A stretch of 64,000 nucleotides of DNA. Source: an uncultured Burkholderiales bacterium. GTDB lineage: Bacteria; Pseudomonadota; Gammaproteobacteria; Burkholderiales; Burkholderiaceae_C. The stretch spans positions 1 to 64,000 of the forward strand of contig CAIJQQ010000060.1 of assembly GCA_903822825.1 (NCBI GenBank). Reading direction: 5' to 3'. A program made the translations under genes and the position numbers. Every line of letters begins with the position of its first letter. Positions within the stretch are counted from its first letter, which is position 1. Under the pieces are notes generated by a model. It saw only the letters and a program-made list of their open reading frames with translations. It was not told the DNA's origin and did not search any database. This document shows, piece by piece, positions 55,021-63,750 of this stretch.

Positions 55021-55998
55021 TTATTGCGGCTCGATGCCGGCCTTCTTGACCAGCGCCGCGTATTTGACCAATTCAGCTCGGAAACTTTTCAGGGCCTGTT
55101 CAGGGCTGGAGATGTTGATCGTGTTGCCTTGCTTGGCCATGGCGTCTTTGACGGCCGGATCACTGAAGGCAGCGACCACCGCTTCGTGCACTTTTTTGAC
55201 TTGGGCGGGGACCATGCCTTTGGGGCCAACGACCGCAAACCAGCCTTCGACGGTGAAGCCCACCAGCCCCTGCTCTGCAAAAGTCGGGATGTCCGGGGCC
55301 GCGGGTGTGCGCTTTTCGCTGCACACGCCAATGGCACGCAAGGCGCCTGACTTGATGTGCGACTGGATACTGGGCAAAGCCAGCACCGCAAAATCAATCT
55401 GCCCGCCCAACAAGTCGGTCACCATGGGGCCGACACCCTTGTAGGGAATGTGACGGGCACTGACCTTGGCTTCGTCCACAAACATCTCGCACGCCAAGTG
55501 CAAGATGGTGCCGCTGCCGCCGGACCCGTAGTTGTAGCCATCGGGCTTGGCCTTGAGCGCAGCGATCAACTCACGGCTGTTGCTGGCCGCCACTTTTTGC
55601 GGGTTCACCACCAGGATCATGGGGGTGCTGCCCACCATCGCAATCGGCGTGAAGTCGCCGGGCATGTCGAACGGCAGGCTCTTCATCACGCTCGGGAAAA
55701 TCACCACGTTGTTGGACACCACCGACAGCGTGAGACCGTCAGGCGCCGTTTTCGACAAAGCCTGTAAACCCACCAAACCGCCCGCCCCTGCCTGGTTGTC
55801 AACCACCACACTGGTGCCCAGCGCCTTGCCCAAGGCCGGAGCGGCCGCACGCGTGATGGCGTCAATGCCCGAACCCGTGGCGTTGGGCAAGATGAACTTG
55901 ACCGGACGATCGGCTTGCGCGAGCGACAAACTTGGCTGTGCCATCGCTGCCAGTGCCAAGGTGGTCAGCGCGGTGCGGCGTGTGGTGTTGTGATTCAT
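55021..55998 (-). CDS. Bug family (TctC-like) periplasmic binding protein
   Basis: This 325-residue tripartite tricarboxylate-type receptor has a Tat-like RR signal (TTRRTALTTLALAAMAQ). The mature part has the Bug hallmarks: GSGIDAITRAAAPALGKALG, VVDNQAGAGGLVGLQALSK, HLACEMF near the ligand pocket and the C-terminal KAGIEPQ. Ligands of Bug proteins are small carboxylates. It follows the CaiB gene by 38 bases and ends the minus-strand cluster; no TctA/TctB permease is present in the window. Confidence 0.9.
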   Translation of the reverse strand: MNHNTTRRTALTTLALAAMAQPSLSLAQADRPVKFILPNATGSGIDAITRAAAPALGKALGTSVVVDNQAGAGGLVGLQALSKTAPDGLTLSVVSNNVVIFPSVMKSLPFDMPGDFTPIAMVGSTPMILVVNPQKVAASNSRELIAALKAKPDGYNYGSGGSGTILHLACEMFVDEAKVSARHIPYKGVGPMVTDLLGGQIDFAVLALPSIQSHIKSGALRAIGVCSEKRTPAAPDIPTFAEQGLVGFTVEGWFAVVGPKGMVPAQVKKVHEAVVAAFSDPAVKDAMAKQGNTINISSPEQALKSFRAELVKYAALVKKAGIEPQ

Positions 55999-56036
55999 GC
56001 TTTGTCTCTTTGAGTGAGGAAAGGAATGCGCGCGCC

Positions 56037-57251
56037 TCAGGCCACGGCCTTCAGCGAGCGCAAACGTTCGATCTCTGATGCGCTCAGGCCCATACCTTGT
56101 AAAAGTTCATCGGTGTTCTCGCCTTGCTTGGGCGGCTGGTGGCGCACGCCCAAACGCTGCCCGTCCATGGTGAAGGGGAACAGCGCAGCACGGGCAGTCT
56201 GACCAGCCTTGGGGCCATCGGTCAGACGCACATCGGCCAGGCCGCCTGTGGCATTCAGGTGCGGGTCATCAAACAGTTCTTCGGGTTTGACGATGGGCGC
56301 AAAAGGCAAACCGGCTTTTTCGAAAATGGTGGTCAACTCGGCGGCGGTGAATGCCTCCAGGCGGTGGCGCAGCTCGGGCATCATCACATCGCGCTGCGAG
56401 ACGCGGGCATTGTTGTCAAAGTAACGCGCATCGGATTTCAGGTCGGCGAAACCCAACACATCGCAGAAGATGGCCCACTGCGCGTCGCTCACTGCCGCCA
56501 AAAAGATCTGCTCGCCGTTCTTGACCGTGAACACGTCGTACACCGCCCAGGCCGAGATGCGGTTGGGCATGGGCTCGGCCGCCTTGCCAGTGATGGCGTA
56601 CTGCAACATGTGCTGGCCCACCAAAAACACATTGTTCTCAAACAAGGCCGACTGGATCTCTTGCCCACGCCCAGTGATGCCGCGCTGGATCAGCGCACCC
56701 AGCACGCCAATGGCGCCAAACATGCCGCCCATGATGTCGTTCACACTGGTGCCCGCGCGCAGCGGATCGCCCGGTCGCCCGGTCATGTAAGCCAGCCCGC
56801 CCATCATCTGCACCACCTCGTCAAGCGCAGTGCGGTGGTCATACGGCCCCGGCAAAAAGCCCTTGAGGCTGGCGTAGATCAGCTTAGGGTTGCTGGCCGA
56901 CAAGCTCGCATAGTCCAGACCGTACTTGACCATGGAGCCGGGCTTGAAGTTCTCGGCCACCACGTCGGCCGTGGCGCACAGGCGGCGCGCCATCTCGGCG
57001 CCTTCTGGAGACTGCAGGTTGATCTGGATACTTTTCTTGTTGCGGTTGAACATCGGAAAAAAGCCGGCGCCCGAACCCAGCAAATGCCGAGTGCGGTCGC
57101 CCTCGATGGGCTCGACCTTGATGACCTCAGCCCCCATGTCGGCCAGCACCATGCCGCAGGTCGGGCCCATGACCATGTGGGTGAACTCGACGACGCGCAG
57201 GCCTTCGAGCGGGAGTTTCTTGTTGGGGGTCATCTTCAATTCGATGCGCAA
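56037..57251 (-). CDS. CaiB/BaiF family CoA-transferase
   Basis: This 404-residue family III CoA-transferase moves CoA between acyl groups. It starts LEGLRVVEFTHMVMGPTCGMVLADMGAEVIKVE (pieces LEGLRVVEFTHMVMGPTCG and ADMGAEVIKVEP). A catalytic Asp is expected in TSVNDIMGGMFGAIGVLGAL, where NDIMGG matches the conserved position. The CaiB C-terminal helix is present. An internal ATG at 57233 is an alternative start. It sits between an MFS and a Bug gene, so the imported acid may be activated as a CoA thioester. Confidence 0.9.
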   Translation of the reverse strand: MRIELKMTPNKKLPLEGLRVVEFTHMVMGPTCGMVLADMGAEVIKVEPIEGDRTRHLLGSGAGFFPMFNRNKKSIQINLQSPEGAEMARRLCATADVVAENFKPGSMVKYGLDYASLSASNPKLIYASLKGFLPGPYDHRTALDEVVQMMGGLAYMTGRPGDPLRAGTSVNDIMGGMFGAIGVLGALIQRGITGRGQEIQSALFENNVFLVGQHMLQYAITGKAAEPMPNRISAWAVYDVFTVKNGEQIFLAAVSDAQWAIFCDVLGFADLKSDARYFDNNARVSQRDVMMPELRHRLEAFTAAELTTIFEKAGLPFAPIVKPEELFDDPHLNATGGLADVRLTDGPKAGQTARAALFPFTMDGQRLGVRHQPPKQGENTDELLQGMGLSASEIERLRSLKAVA

Positions 57252-57287
57252 GGAGGGGTTTTCAAAGGAGCACGCACAGCCAAGGAC

Positions 57288-58499
57288 TCAAGCCGCAGCA
57301 GGTTGGGCGATGGCCGCTTCGCGGATCGGCAGGTTCACCAGCGCCGCGCCCAAGGCCAGCACCATGTCGGCGTACCACATCCACGAATAGTCACCCATGC
57401 GCGTGATGGCGAGACCCCCCAGCCATGCACCCAAAAAACCACCGATCTGGTGCGACAGCAGCGTCATGCCAAAGAGCGTGGCCAGGTAGCGCGTGCCAAA
57501 CAGCTTGCCCACCAGTGTGGCCGTGGGCGGCACCGTGGCCAGCCAGGTGAAGCCCAGACCTGCTGCAAAAGCGTAAAACGTCCACTCGGTCTTGGGCATC
57601 ATCAGGTATGCCGCCACCAACACAGCGCGCGAAGCGTACATCACTGCCAACACGTACTTGCTGCGGTATTTGGTCACCGATGCCCCCGCGTACAAGCTGC
57701 CTGCGATGTTGGTCAAGCCAATGATGGCCAGCGACCAGCTCGCCACCGAAGGCGGCAGGCCGCAAAGGTCCACCTCGCCGGGCAAGTGCGTGACCAAAAA
57801 CGCAATGTGGAAACCGCAGGTGAAAAAGCCCAGGTGCAGCAGCCCGTAGCTGGGGTTGCGGAACGCGTCCTTGAGCGCCTGGCGCATGCCGCCGTCGGGC
57901 GTGGCGCTGGCTTGAGGCGCCTGCGTGTTGGCGGTGAGCTTGCCCACCAGCGGCAACGCGGCCAGGGTGATGAGCGCCATCGACCACATGGCCCCCATCC
58001 AGCCCAAGGACTGGATCAACTTTTGGGCAATGGGTGCAAACACAAACTGCCCAAAAGACCCGCCCGCGTTGATGACACCCGAGGCGGTGCCGCGCGCCTG
58101 CTCCGGCATGCGCTGCGCGGCCGCACCGATCAGCACCGAAAAACTCGCCGCGCCCGAACCCGCCGCTGACAGCACGCCCAGCGTCAAGGCAAGACCCACC
58201 GTGCTGCTCATGAAAGGCGTGAGCGCTGTGGACAATGACATCAACACCACCCCGCCCAACAACACGGGGCGCGGCCCAAAGCGGTCTGACAAGGCGCCCG
58301 TGACGGGCTGCACCACCCCCCAAACGAACTGGCCAATGGCCATGGCCAGGCTCAAACTGGCAATGCCCAGGCCCGTAGAGGTGTTGATTGGCCCCAGAAA
58401 CAGGCCATTGGCCAGACGGACGCCGTTGGTGACCATCAAAATGCCGGCTGCGGCGAGTGTGATGGCGACCACGCCAGGGTGTTTGAGAGCGATAAACAA
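57288..58499 (-). CDS. MFS transporter
   Basis: This 403-residue major facilitator permease has twelve hydrophobic segments; the loop after helix 2 is GVVQPVTGALSDRFGPRPVLLGG. It resembles oxalate/formate-type organic-anion MFS porters. It lies 36 bases before the CaiB-type CoA-transferase and 73 after another, unlike MFS gene. The transported compound is likely an organic acid processed by neighbours. Confidence 0.86.
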   Translation of the reverse strand: MFIALKHPGVVAITLAAAGILMVTNGVRLANGLFLGPINTSTGLGIASLSLAMAIGQFVWGVVQPVTGALSDRFGPRPVLLGGVVLMSLSTALTPFMSSTVGLALTLGVLSAAGSGAASFSVLIGAAAQRMPEQARGTASGVINAGGSFGQFVFAPIAQKLIQSLGWMGAMWSMALITLAALPLVGKLTANTQAPQASATPDGGMRQALKDAFRNPSYGLLHLGFFTCGFHIAFLVTHLPGEVDLCGLPPSVASWSLAIIGLTNIAGSLYAGASVTKYRSKYVLAVMYASRAVLVAAYLMMPKTEWTFYAFAAGLGFTWLATVPPTATLVGKLFGTRYLATLFGMTLLSHQIGGFLGAWLGGLAITRMGDYSWMWYADMVLALGAALVNLPIREAAIAQPAAA

Positions 58500-58572
58500 G
58501 GTGCGACTTTCGTGAAAAATTTGTTGCTGATGGTAGGGGAAATCTGTGAATCACACTCAGCAGGCCACAGCC

Positions 58573-59763
58573 TCAAGCTGAGGTTGTCTGACCCCTCTGG
58601 CTCCACCACAACACCACCGCACTGCAAATGGCCGCCCCCATCAGGGCCAGAAAGCCCGCACGGTAAGTGCCAAACACGGTGGAGAGCAAACCGAACACGG
58701 GCGGGCCGAGCACCACGCCCAAAAACGTGAACGCCAATGTACCGCCCGTGGCCATGCTCGCCATGCCCTCGGGCGCGCGGCGGGCCACTTCTGCCAGGTA
58801 GACACCGTTCCAGCCAATGGCCGAAGCGCCAAAGACCACCAGCACGAGGATCATCCACAGCCGTGGCGTATCGGCCGACAGCATGGCCGTGGCCAGCGCG
58901 CCGCCCACCATCAAACCCGCCAACACAAAAAGCATCCGGCGCGCGCCCAACCAACGGTCGGCCACATAGCCCCACAGGATGCGCCCGCCGATGCCCCCCA
59001 TTTGCGTCACAGACAAGAAGAGCCCTGCAGCCACCAGGCCAAACGACAAATCTTTGTTCAGATAGGTCACCAAGTAGGTGGTCAGCGACATTTGCACCAT
59101 CGAGAACATGAACGAGCACGCCGCCATCGTAGTGAGCGCCTTGTGCGCCAACACCAGCCGGATCGGCTGGATCAGGCTGCCCAAGTTCACCCGGTGGCCC
59201 GCTTCGCGGTCTTCGTCGAGTTCACGGCGCAGCGGCTGGGACACCAGCGCGCAGACCACGCAAACCGCAGCCACCACCGCCATGCTCCACTGCCAGCCCA
59301 CCCACAGCAGCATGCTGGGCACCACCGCCCCGGCCAGCATGCTGCCCACGGGCACGCCGGTTTGCTTGATCGAGAACACCAGCGACATCTGGTCTTTGGG
59401 CGTGGTTCGGGCCAGCAGGTGCGAGCTGGCGGGCGTGATCGGCCCGTAACCCAGACCGATGCACACTGCGCCCAGCACCATCGCGGGCAACCAAGGCAGC
59501 ATGCACAGCAAGAGGCCCACCGCGCACAGCAACAAGCCCCATTGGCTCACCCGGATCGCGCCCAGGCGCCGCACGGTGGCGCCACCCAGCAAGCTGGCGG
59601 TCATGGCCCCAGCGTAAGTGACCGAGACGTACATCCCGACCAGCGCGGGCGAGACCTTGAGCGCCTCAGCCACCACGGGCGCCATCACGGGCAAAGTCAG
59701 CAAGGCCATGGACACCATGGCCTGGATCACCAGCGTGACCAGCAGCGGAAGCCAAGCGCTCAC
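58573..59763 (-). CDS. MFS transporter (NarK/nitrate-type or cyanate-type sugar-acid porter)
   Basis: This 396-residue twelve-helix MFS permease contains GLGYGPITPASSHLLARTTPK, seen in the cyanate/2-deoxyglucose-like transporter subgroup. Its start ATG overlaps the stop of the Bug gene upstream by four bases, so it is translated from the same message. The substrate is unknown. The presence of a second, distinct MFS gene directly downstream is unusual and may reflect import of one compound and export of another. Confidence 0.83.
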   Translation of the reverse strand: MSAWLPLLVTLVIQAMVSMALLTLPVMAPVVAEALKVSPALVGMYVSVTYAGAMTASLLGGATVRRLGAIRVSQWGLLLCAVGLLLCMLPWLPAMVLGAVCIGLGYGPITPASSHLLARTTPKDQMSLVFSIKQTGVPVGSMLAGAVVPSMLLWVGWQWSMAVVAAVCVVCALVSQPLRRELDEDREAGHRVNLGSLIQPIRLVLAHKALTTMAACSFMFSMVQMSLTTYLVTYLNKDLSFGLVAAGLFLSVTQMGGIGGRILWGYVADRWLGARRMLFVLAGLMVGGALATAMLSADTPRLWMILVLVVFGASAIGWNGVYLAEVARRAPEGMASMATGGTLAFTFLGVVLGPPVFGLLSTVFGTYRAGFLALMGAAICSAVVLWWSQRGQTTSA

Positions 59764-60749
59764 TCGGGCTTGACACCTGCTTTGGTCAGCAAGCCTCCCA
59801 AAGTGTCGATTTCGCTCTTGAGGTGGGCCCGCAGGGCTTCAGGGCGGGCCAAGTCCACGTTGACCGCCGAGATGCCCATGCCCTCCAAGCGCTGACGCAC
59901 CTCGGGGTCGCCCACTGACGCTTGCAGCGCCGCCGTCAGTTTGTCGAGCACGGGTTTGGGCGTGCCTTTGGGGGCATAGAGGCCAAATGAGATGTTGATG
60001 TCAAAGCCCTGCACACCGGCTTCGGAAATCGCGGGCATCTGCGGCAGCGAGGGCAAGCGGCTCTTGCCTGCGGCGGCATAGGCCTTGATCTTTCCCGCCT
60101 TGATGGACGGCACCGTGCCCGAGGTCTGGTCGCACAGCAAGTCCACCTGCCCGCCCATCAGGTCGTTGAGCGCCGGGCCTGTGCCCTTGTAGGGGATTTC
60201 GTTGAACTTCACGCCCAGCGTGCTCATCATCATGAGCGCGCACAGGTGCGAGGCCGAACCCACGCCCGCGTGGGCCAGGCTGATCTTGGGGGCATTGGCT
60301 TTCACATAAGCCACAAATTCGCCCAAGTCCTTGGACGGGAACTCGTTGCGCGCGGCGATCAGCATCGGCCCACTGGTGGCGCGGCCAATCGGCTCGAAGT
60401 CGTCCACCGGGTGGTAGGGCAGGTTTTTGTACATGGCCAGGTTGGTCGCGTGGCTCACATGGATCATGAGCAGCGTGTAGCCGTCGGGCTTGGAGCGTGC
60501 CACTTTGGCCGTACCGATCGAGCCGGAAGCCCCTGCGGTGTTGTCCACCACGATCTGTTGGCCCAGCACCTTTTGCATGGCCCCCGCAAACACGCGGGTG
60601 ATGGTGTCTCCCGGGCCGCCTGGGGCATAGGGCATGACCATGGTGATGGTTTTGCTCGGGTAGTCCTGAGCACTCACTTGCATGGCACAGACCGCGGCGC
60701 AAAGCGCCAACAATTCTTTGATTGGAAAGGTCATGGTTGTTCGTTTCAT
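59760..60749 (-). CDS. Bug family (TctC-like) periplasmic binding protein
   Basis: This 329-residue protein has a signal peptide ending MQVSAQ, mature start DYPSKTITMVMPYAPGGPGDTITRVF, and Bug motifs VVDNTAGASGSIGTAKVARSKPDGY and NEIPYKGTGPALNDLMGGQVD. It binds a small carboxylate in the periplasm. Four-base overlaps join it to the CMD-family gene upstream and the MFS gene downstream, indicating one operon. It differs in sequence from the other Bug proteins in the window. Confidence 0.9.
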   Translation of the reverse strand: MKRTTMTFPIKELLALCAAVCAMQVSAQDYPSKTITMVMPYAPGGPGDTITRVFAGAMQKVLGQQIVVDNTAGASGSIGTAKVARSKPDGYTLLMIHVSHATNLAMYKNLPYHPVDDFEPIGRATSGPMLIAARNEFPSKDLGEFVAYVKANAPKISLAHAGVGSASHLCALMMMSTLGVKFNEIPYKGTGPALNDLMGGQVDLLCDQTSGTVPSIKAGKIKAYAAAGKSRLPSLPQMPAISEAGVQGFDINISFGLYAPKGTPKPVLDKLTAALQASVGDPEVRQRLEGMGISAVNVDLARPEALRAHLKSEIDTLGGLLTKAGVKPE

Positions 60750-61357
60750 TTGAGCAAACGCTCACGGATGACGGCCGGCTCCAACACGTCGAGCGGAAGT
60801 GCCCCGCCATTGGGGATGCCAACTTGGGTGGCGTTGAGCAGCATCGACACCATCACATAGGTGCCCGACAGCACCGTCAGGTCCACCACCGCCTGCTCGC
60901 CCATGGCGTCCACCGCTTTTTGCCACAGGGCATCGGGCACGCGGTGGTTGAGAGACAGCTGCACGCAGTAGTCGTAAACCAATTCTTCGTCGGCTTGCAT
61001 GCTGCTGGGCCGTCGGCATTCGCGCAGGTCGTTCATGACGGCGTCAGGCAGCCCCGCCTTGCGGCCAATGATCTCGTGCGCCCACCACTCGTACTGGGCG
61101 TTGGAGATGCGCGCCTGGATCAGGATGGCGAACTCGTTGAGCCGCTTGTTGACCGAGGTGCGAAAGCGCAGGTAGTCCAGAAAGTCAAAGCAGCGGCGTG
61201 CCATCTCGGGGCTGCGCAGCAAGGCGTTGTAAGGTCCGCCCAGTGCCGCACTCGACACCTTGAGGATGTCGTCGGCCAGGGGTTTGACTTCGGGGGCCAG
61301 TGATTCGTAGGTGAGCTGCGACAAGCGCTCGGCCAGGGGTTGTGACATGGCAGACAT
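60746..61357 (-). CDS. carboxymuconolactone decarboxylase (CMD/AhpD) family protein
   Basis: This 203-residue all-helical CMD-family protein shows ETFAILIQARISNAQYEWWAHEIIGRKAGLP-like content (pieces NEFAILIQARIS and AQYEWWAHEI), the conserved helix pair of the family. The CxxC of AhpD-type peroxidases is not present, so a decarboxylase-like or unknown role is likelier. It may start at 61357 or 61348. It overlaps the Bug gene downstream by four bases and follows another Bug gene by eight bases. Confidence 0.83.
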   Translation of the reverse strand: MSAMSQPLAERLSQLTYESLAPEVKPLADDILKVSSAALGGPYNALLRSPEMARRCFDFLDYLRFRTSVNKRLNEFAILIQARISNAQYEWWAHEIIGRKAGLPDAVMNDLRECRRPSSMQADEELVYDYCVQLSLNHRVPDALWQKAVDAMGEQAVVDLTVLSGTYVMVSMLLNATQVGIPNGGALPLDVLEPAVIRERLLK

Positions 61358-61365
61358 CCTGAAGT

Positions 61366-62355
61366 TCAGTCGATTTTGGCGCCAGAGTCTTTGACGATCT
61401 GCGCCCAGCGCACCAGATCGGACTTGACGATGGCGCCCAGTTGTTCGCCCGTGCCCTTGAAGGGCTCGCAGCCGAGCGTGGCCAGCTTGTCTTTCACGTC
61501 GGCGCTGTCAAGTGCCTTGCCGATTTCGTCTTGCAGCGCAGCCATCACCGCTTTGGGTGTGCCCGCTGGGGCAAACAAGCCATACCAGGGTGTGGTGCCA
61601 AAGCCTTTGATGGTCTCGCCAATGGTGGGCACATCGGGCAACTGGGGCAGCCGCTTTTCATTGACCACGCCCAACGCCTTGAGCTTGCCGGACTTGATGA
61701 AGGCAAGAGACGACGGCGTGCTCTGCACCGACAGCGGCACCTGGCCACCCACCACATCGGCTGCGGCGGCGGCAGACGCTTTGTAGGGGATGTGGGTCAG
61801 CTGGATGCCCGTGGCCTTTTGCAGCATCTCGCCAATCAAATGGTTGAGCGTGCCGTTGCCCGCCGAGGCGATCGCGTATTTGCCCGGGTTGGCTTTGGCC
61901 TGCTGCACCAGTTCGGCCACGGTGTTGCCGGGGAACGAGGGGTGGGCCACCAGCACATAGCCTGCCTTGGCCGCGGGGGCCACCGGGTCGAAATCTTTGA
62001 TGGGGTCAAAACCCGTCTTGGGGTAGAGCGCCGGGTTAATGACCTGCGCGCTGTCGGCCGTGAGCATCAAGGTGTAACCGTCGGGCCGCGTCTTGGCGGC
62101 ATAGGCGATGCCCACGTTGCCGCCCGCACCCGTGCGGTTTTCGACCACAAAGGACTGGCCGGTCTGCTCGGTGAGCTTTTGCGCCAGCACACGGGCGATC
62201 GCGTCGTTGGCACCCCCGGCAGCTTGCGGGACAACCAAGGTCACTGACCGGGAAGGGTATTTCTCTTGCGCGTGAACACCCACTGAGGTCGCCAGCGCTG
62301 CGAGCAGCAAAGCGCAAGCAGTGTGTCGGGCGATGAAAGAAAACATGTTGTGCAT
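61366..62355 (-). CDS. Bug family (TctC-like) periplasmic binding protein
   Basis: This 329-residue protein has a signal peptide ending GVHAQ, mature start EKYPSRSVTLVVPQAAGGANDAIARVLAQ, and the Bug stretches VVENRTGAGGNVGIAYAAKTRPDGY and HIPYKASAAAAADVVGGQV. ATG 62355 has GGAG six bases upstream; the open frame to 62736 is not supported. It is the first gene of the seven-gene minus-strand cluster and is divergent from argE, with 155 bases between starts. Confidence 0.9.
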   Translation of the reverse strand: MHNMFSFIARHTACALLLAALATSVGVHAQEKYPSRSVTLVVPQAAGGANDAIARVLAQKLTEQTGQSFVVENRTGAGGNVGIAYAAKTRPDGYTLMLTADSAQVINPALYPKTGFDPIKDFDPVAPAAKAGYVLVAHPSFPGNTVAELVQQAKANPGKYAIASAGNGTLNHLIGEMLQKATGIQLTHIPYKASAAAAADVVGGQVPLSVQSTPSSLAFIKSGKLKALGVVNEKRLPQLPDVPTIGETIKGFGTTPWYGLFAPAGTPKAVMAALQDEIGKALDSADVKDKLATLGCEPFKGTGEQLGAIVKSDLVRWAQIVKDSGAKID

Positions 62356-62510
62356 TTGGGTCTCCAAAGCCTGCCCAAGGGGCGGCTGGCCATGATAGGC
62401 GGCATGAGCCCAGAGACTCGGTAATGCGTGTGACAGCGCAATGGCCAGTCGTGACAGAAGGCAAACGGGGGCAGGTATGATGGTTTTTTTGGATTCTGGA
62501 GCCACTTTCC

Positions 62511-63731
62511 ATGAACGCCCCCACACCCCACTCGGCACTCGCCCCCGTCCAAGCCTCCGACCTGGCGGCTTTGCCCCTGATTGAAAAGTGGATTTCGTTT
62601 GCCACGGTCTCGCGCGACAGCAATTTGGCGCTGCTTGACTGGACCGAAGCGCACCTCCATGCCCTGGGCGTCCAGTGCACCCGCACCTACGACGACACGG
62701 GCAAAAAGGCCAACCTCTGGGCCACTTTGCCTGCACACGACGGCGAAACCAAGATCGGTGGCATCGTGCTGTCCGGCCACACCGATGTGGTGCCCGTGGA
62801 TGGCCAGCCTTGGGACACCGATCCGTTCAAAGTCACCGTCATCGGCGACAAGATGTACGGCCGCGGCGTGACCGACATGAAGAGCTTTGGCGCCACCGCC
62901 TTGATGATGGTGCCCGAGCTGCTCAAGCGCCAACTCAAGCGCCCGGTGCACCTGGCCTTCAGCTACGACGAAGAAGTCGGCTGCATCGGCGTGCGCCGCA
63001 TGATCGCCGACATGGTGGCCCAGGGCTTCCAACCCGCAGGCTGCATCGTGGGCGAACCCACGGGCATGCAGGTGGTGATCGCCCACAAGGGCAAGCACGC
63101 TTACAAGACCACCGTGCATGGTTTTGAGGCGCATTCTTCACTGACCCCGCTGGGCGTGAATGCGGTCGAGATCGCTTGCGAATTCGTTGCGAACCTCAAG
63201 TCCATGCACCGCACCCTGGTGGCCAACGGGCCATTCGATCCTATCTACGACGTGCCCCACACCACGGTGCACACGGGCGTGATCGCCGGGGGCACCGCGC
63301 TGAACATCATTCCCCGCGAATGCGAGGTCACCTGGGAAATCCGCCACCACCACATGAACAGTCCCGACGAATTGTTCGCCCAGGCCAAAGCCTTTGGCGA
63401 CAGTCTGGTGCCCGCCATGCAGGCCGTGGCCCCTGGCACAGGCATCACGCACGAACTCAAATCGGTGCTGCCGGGCTTTGCCACCGGGGCCGACAGCGAG
63501 ATCGCTCAACTGTGCTTTCACTGCGCAGACGTTGCCCCCCAGAGCGGCGCAGGCAAGGTGTCGTTCGGCACGGAAGCTGCTCTATTCCACCAGGCGGGTG
63601 TGCCCACCATCGTGTGCGGCCCCGGCCACATCGCCCAAGCGCACCAACCCAACGAATGGGTGACGCTGGAGCAACTGGCGTGGTGCGAGCGCTTCATGCG
63701 CCGCCTGGCCGATCAACTGTGCGTGAACTGA
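62511..63731 (+). CDS. argE: acetylornithine deacetylase-like M20 peptidase (ArgE)
   Basis: This 406-residue zinc hydrolase of the M20 family removes an acyl group from N-acetylornithine or a similar amide. Metal ligands: His in LSGHTDVVPVDGQPW, Asp in YGRGVTDMKSFGATAL, Glu in SYDEEVGCIGVR (catalytic Glu next to metal Glu), and His in CGPGHIAQAHQPNEWV. The dimerisation domain is present. The gene sits amid uptake and catabolic genes rather than the arg genes, so it could be a broader deacylase. GGAGC precedes the ATG. Confidence 0.88.
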   Translation: MNAPTPHSALAPVQASDLAALPLIEKWISFATVSRDSNLALLDWTEAHLHALGVQCTRTYDDTGKKANLWATLPAHDGETKIGGIVLSGHTDVVPVDGQPWDTDPFKVTVIGDKMYGRGVTDMKSFGATALMMVPELLKRQLKRPVHLAFSYDEEVGCIGVRRMIADMVAQGFQPAGCIVGEPTGMQVVIAHKGKHAYKTTVHGFEAHSSLTPLGVNAVEIACEFVANLKSMHRTLVANGPFDPIYDVPHTTVHTGVIAGGTALNIIPRECEVTWEIRHHHMNSPDELFAQAKAFGDSLVPAMQAVAPGTGITHELKSVLPGFATGADSEIAQLCFHCADVAPQSGAGKVSFGTEAALFHQAGVPTIVCGPGHIAQAHQPNEWVTLEQLAWCERFMRRLADQLCVN

Positions 63732-63750
63732 AACCCTCAAGGACATCGAC

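Noticed and set aside
56124-58169. Plus-strand frame of 681 codons opposite the CaiB and MFS genes
   Set aside because: Antisense shadow; composition is His/Arg/Gln-rich and no ribosome site or family motif is visible.
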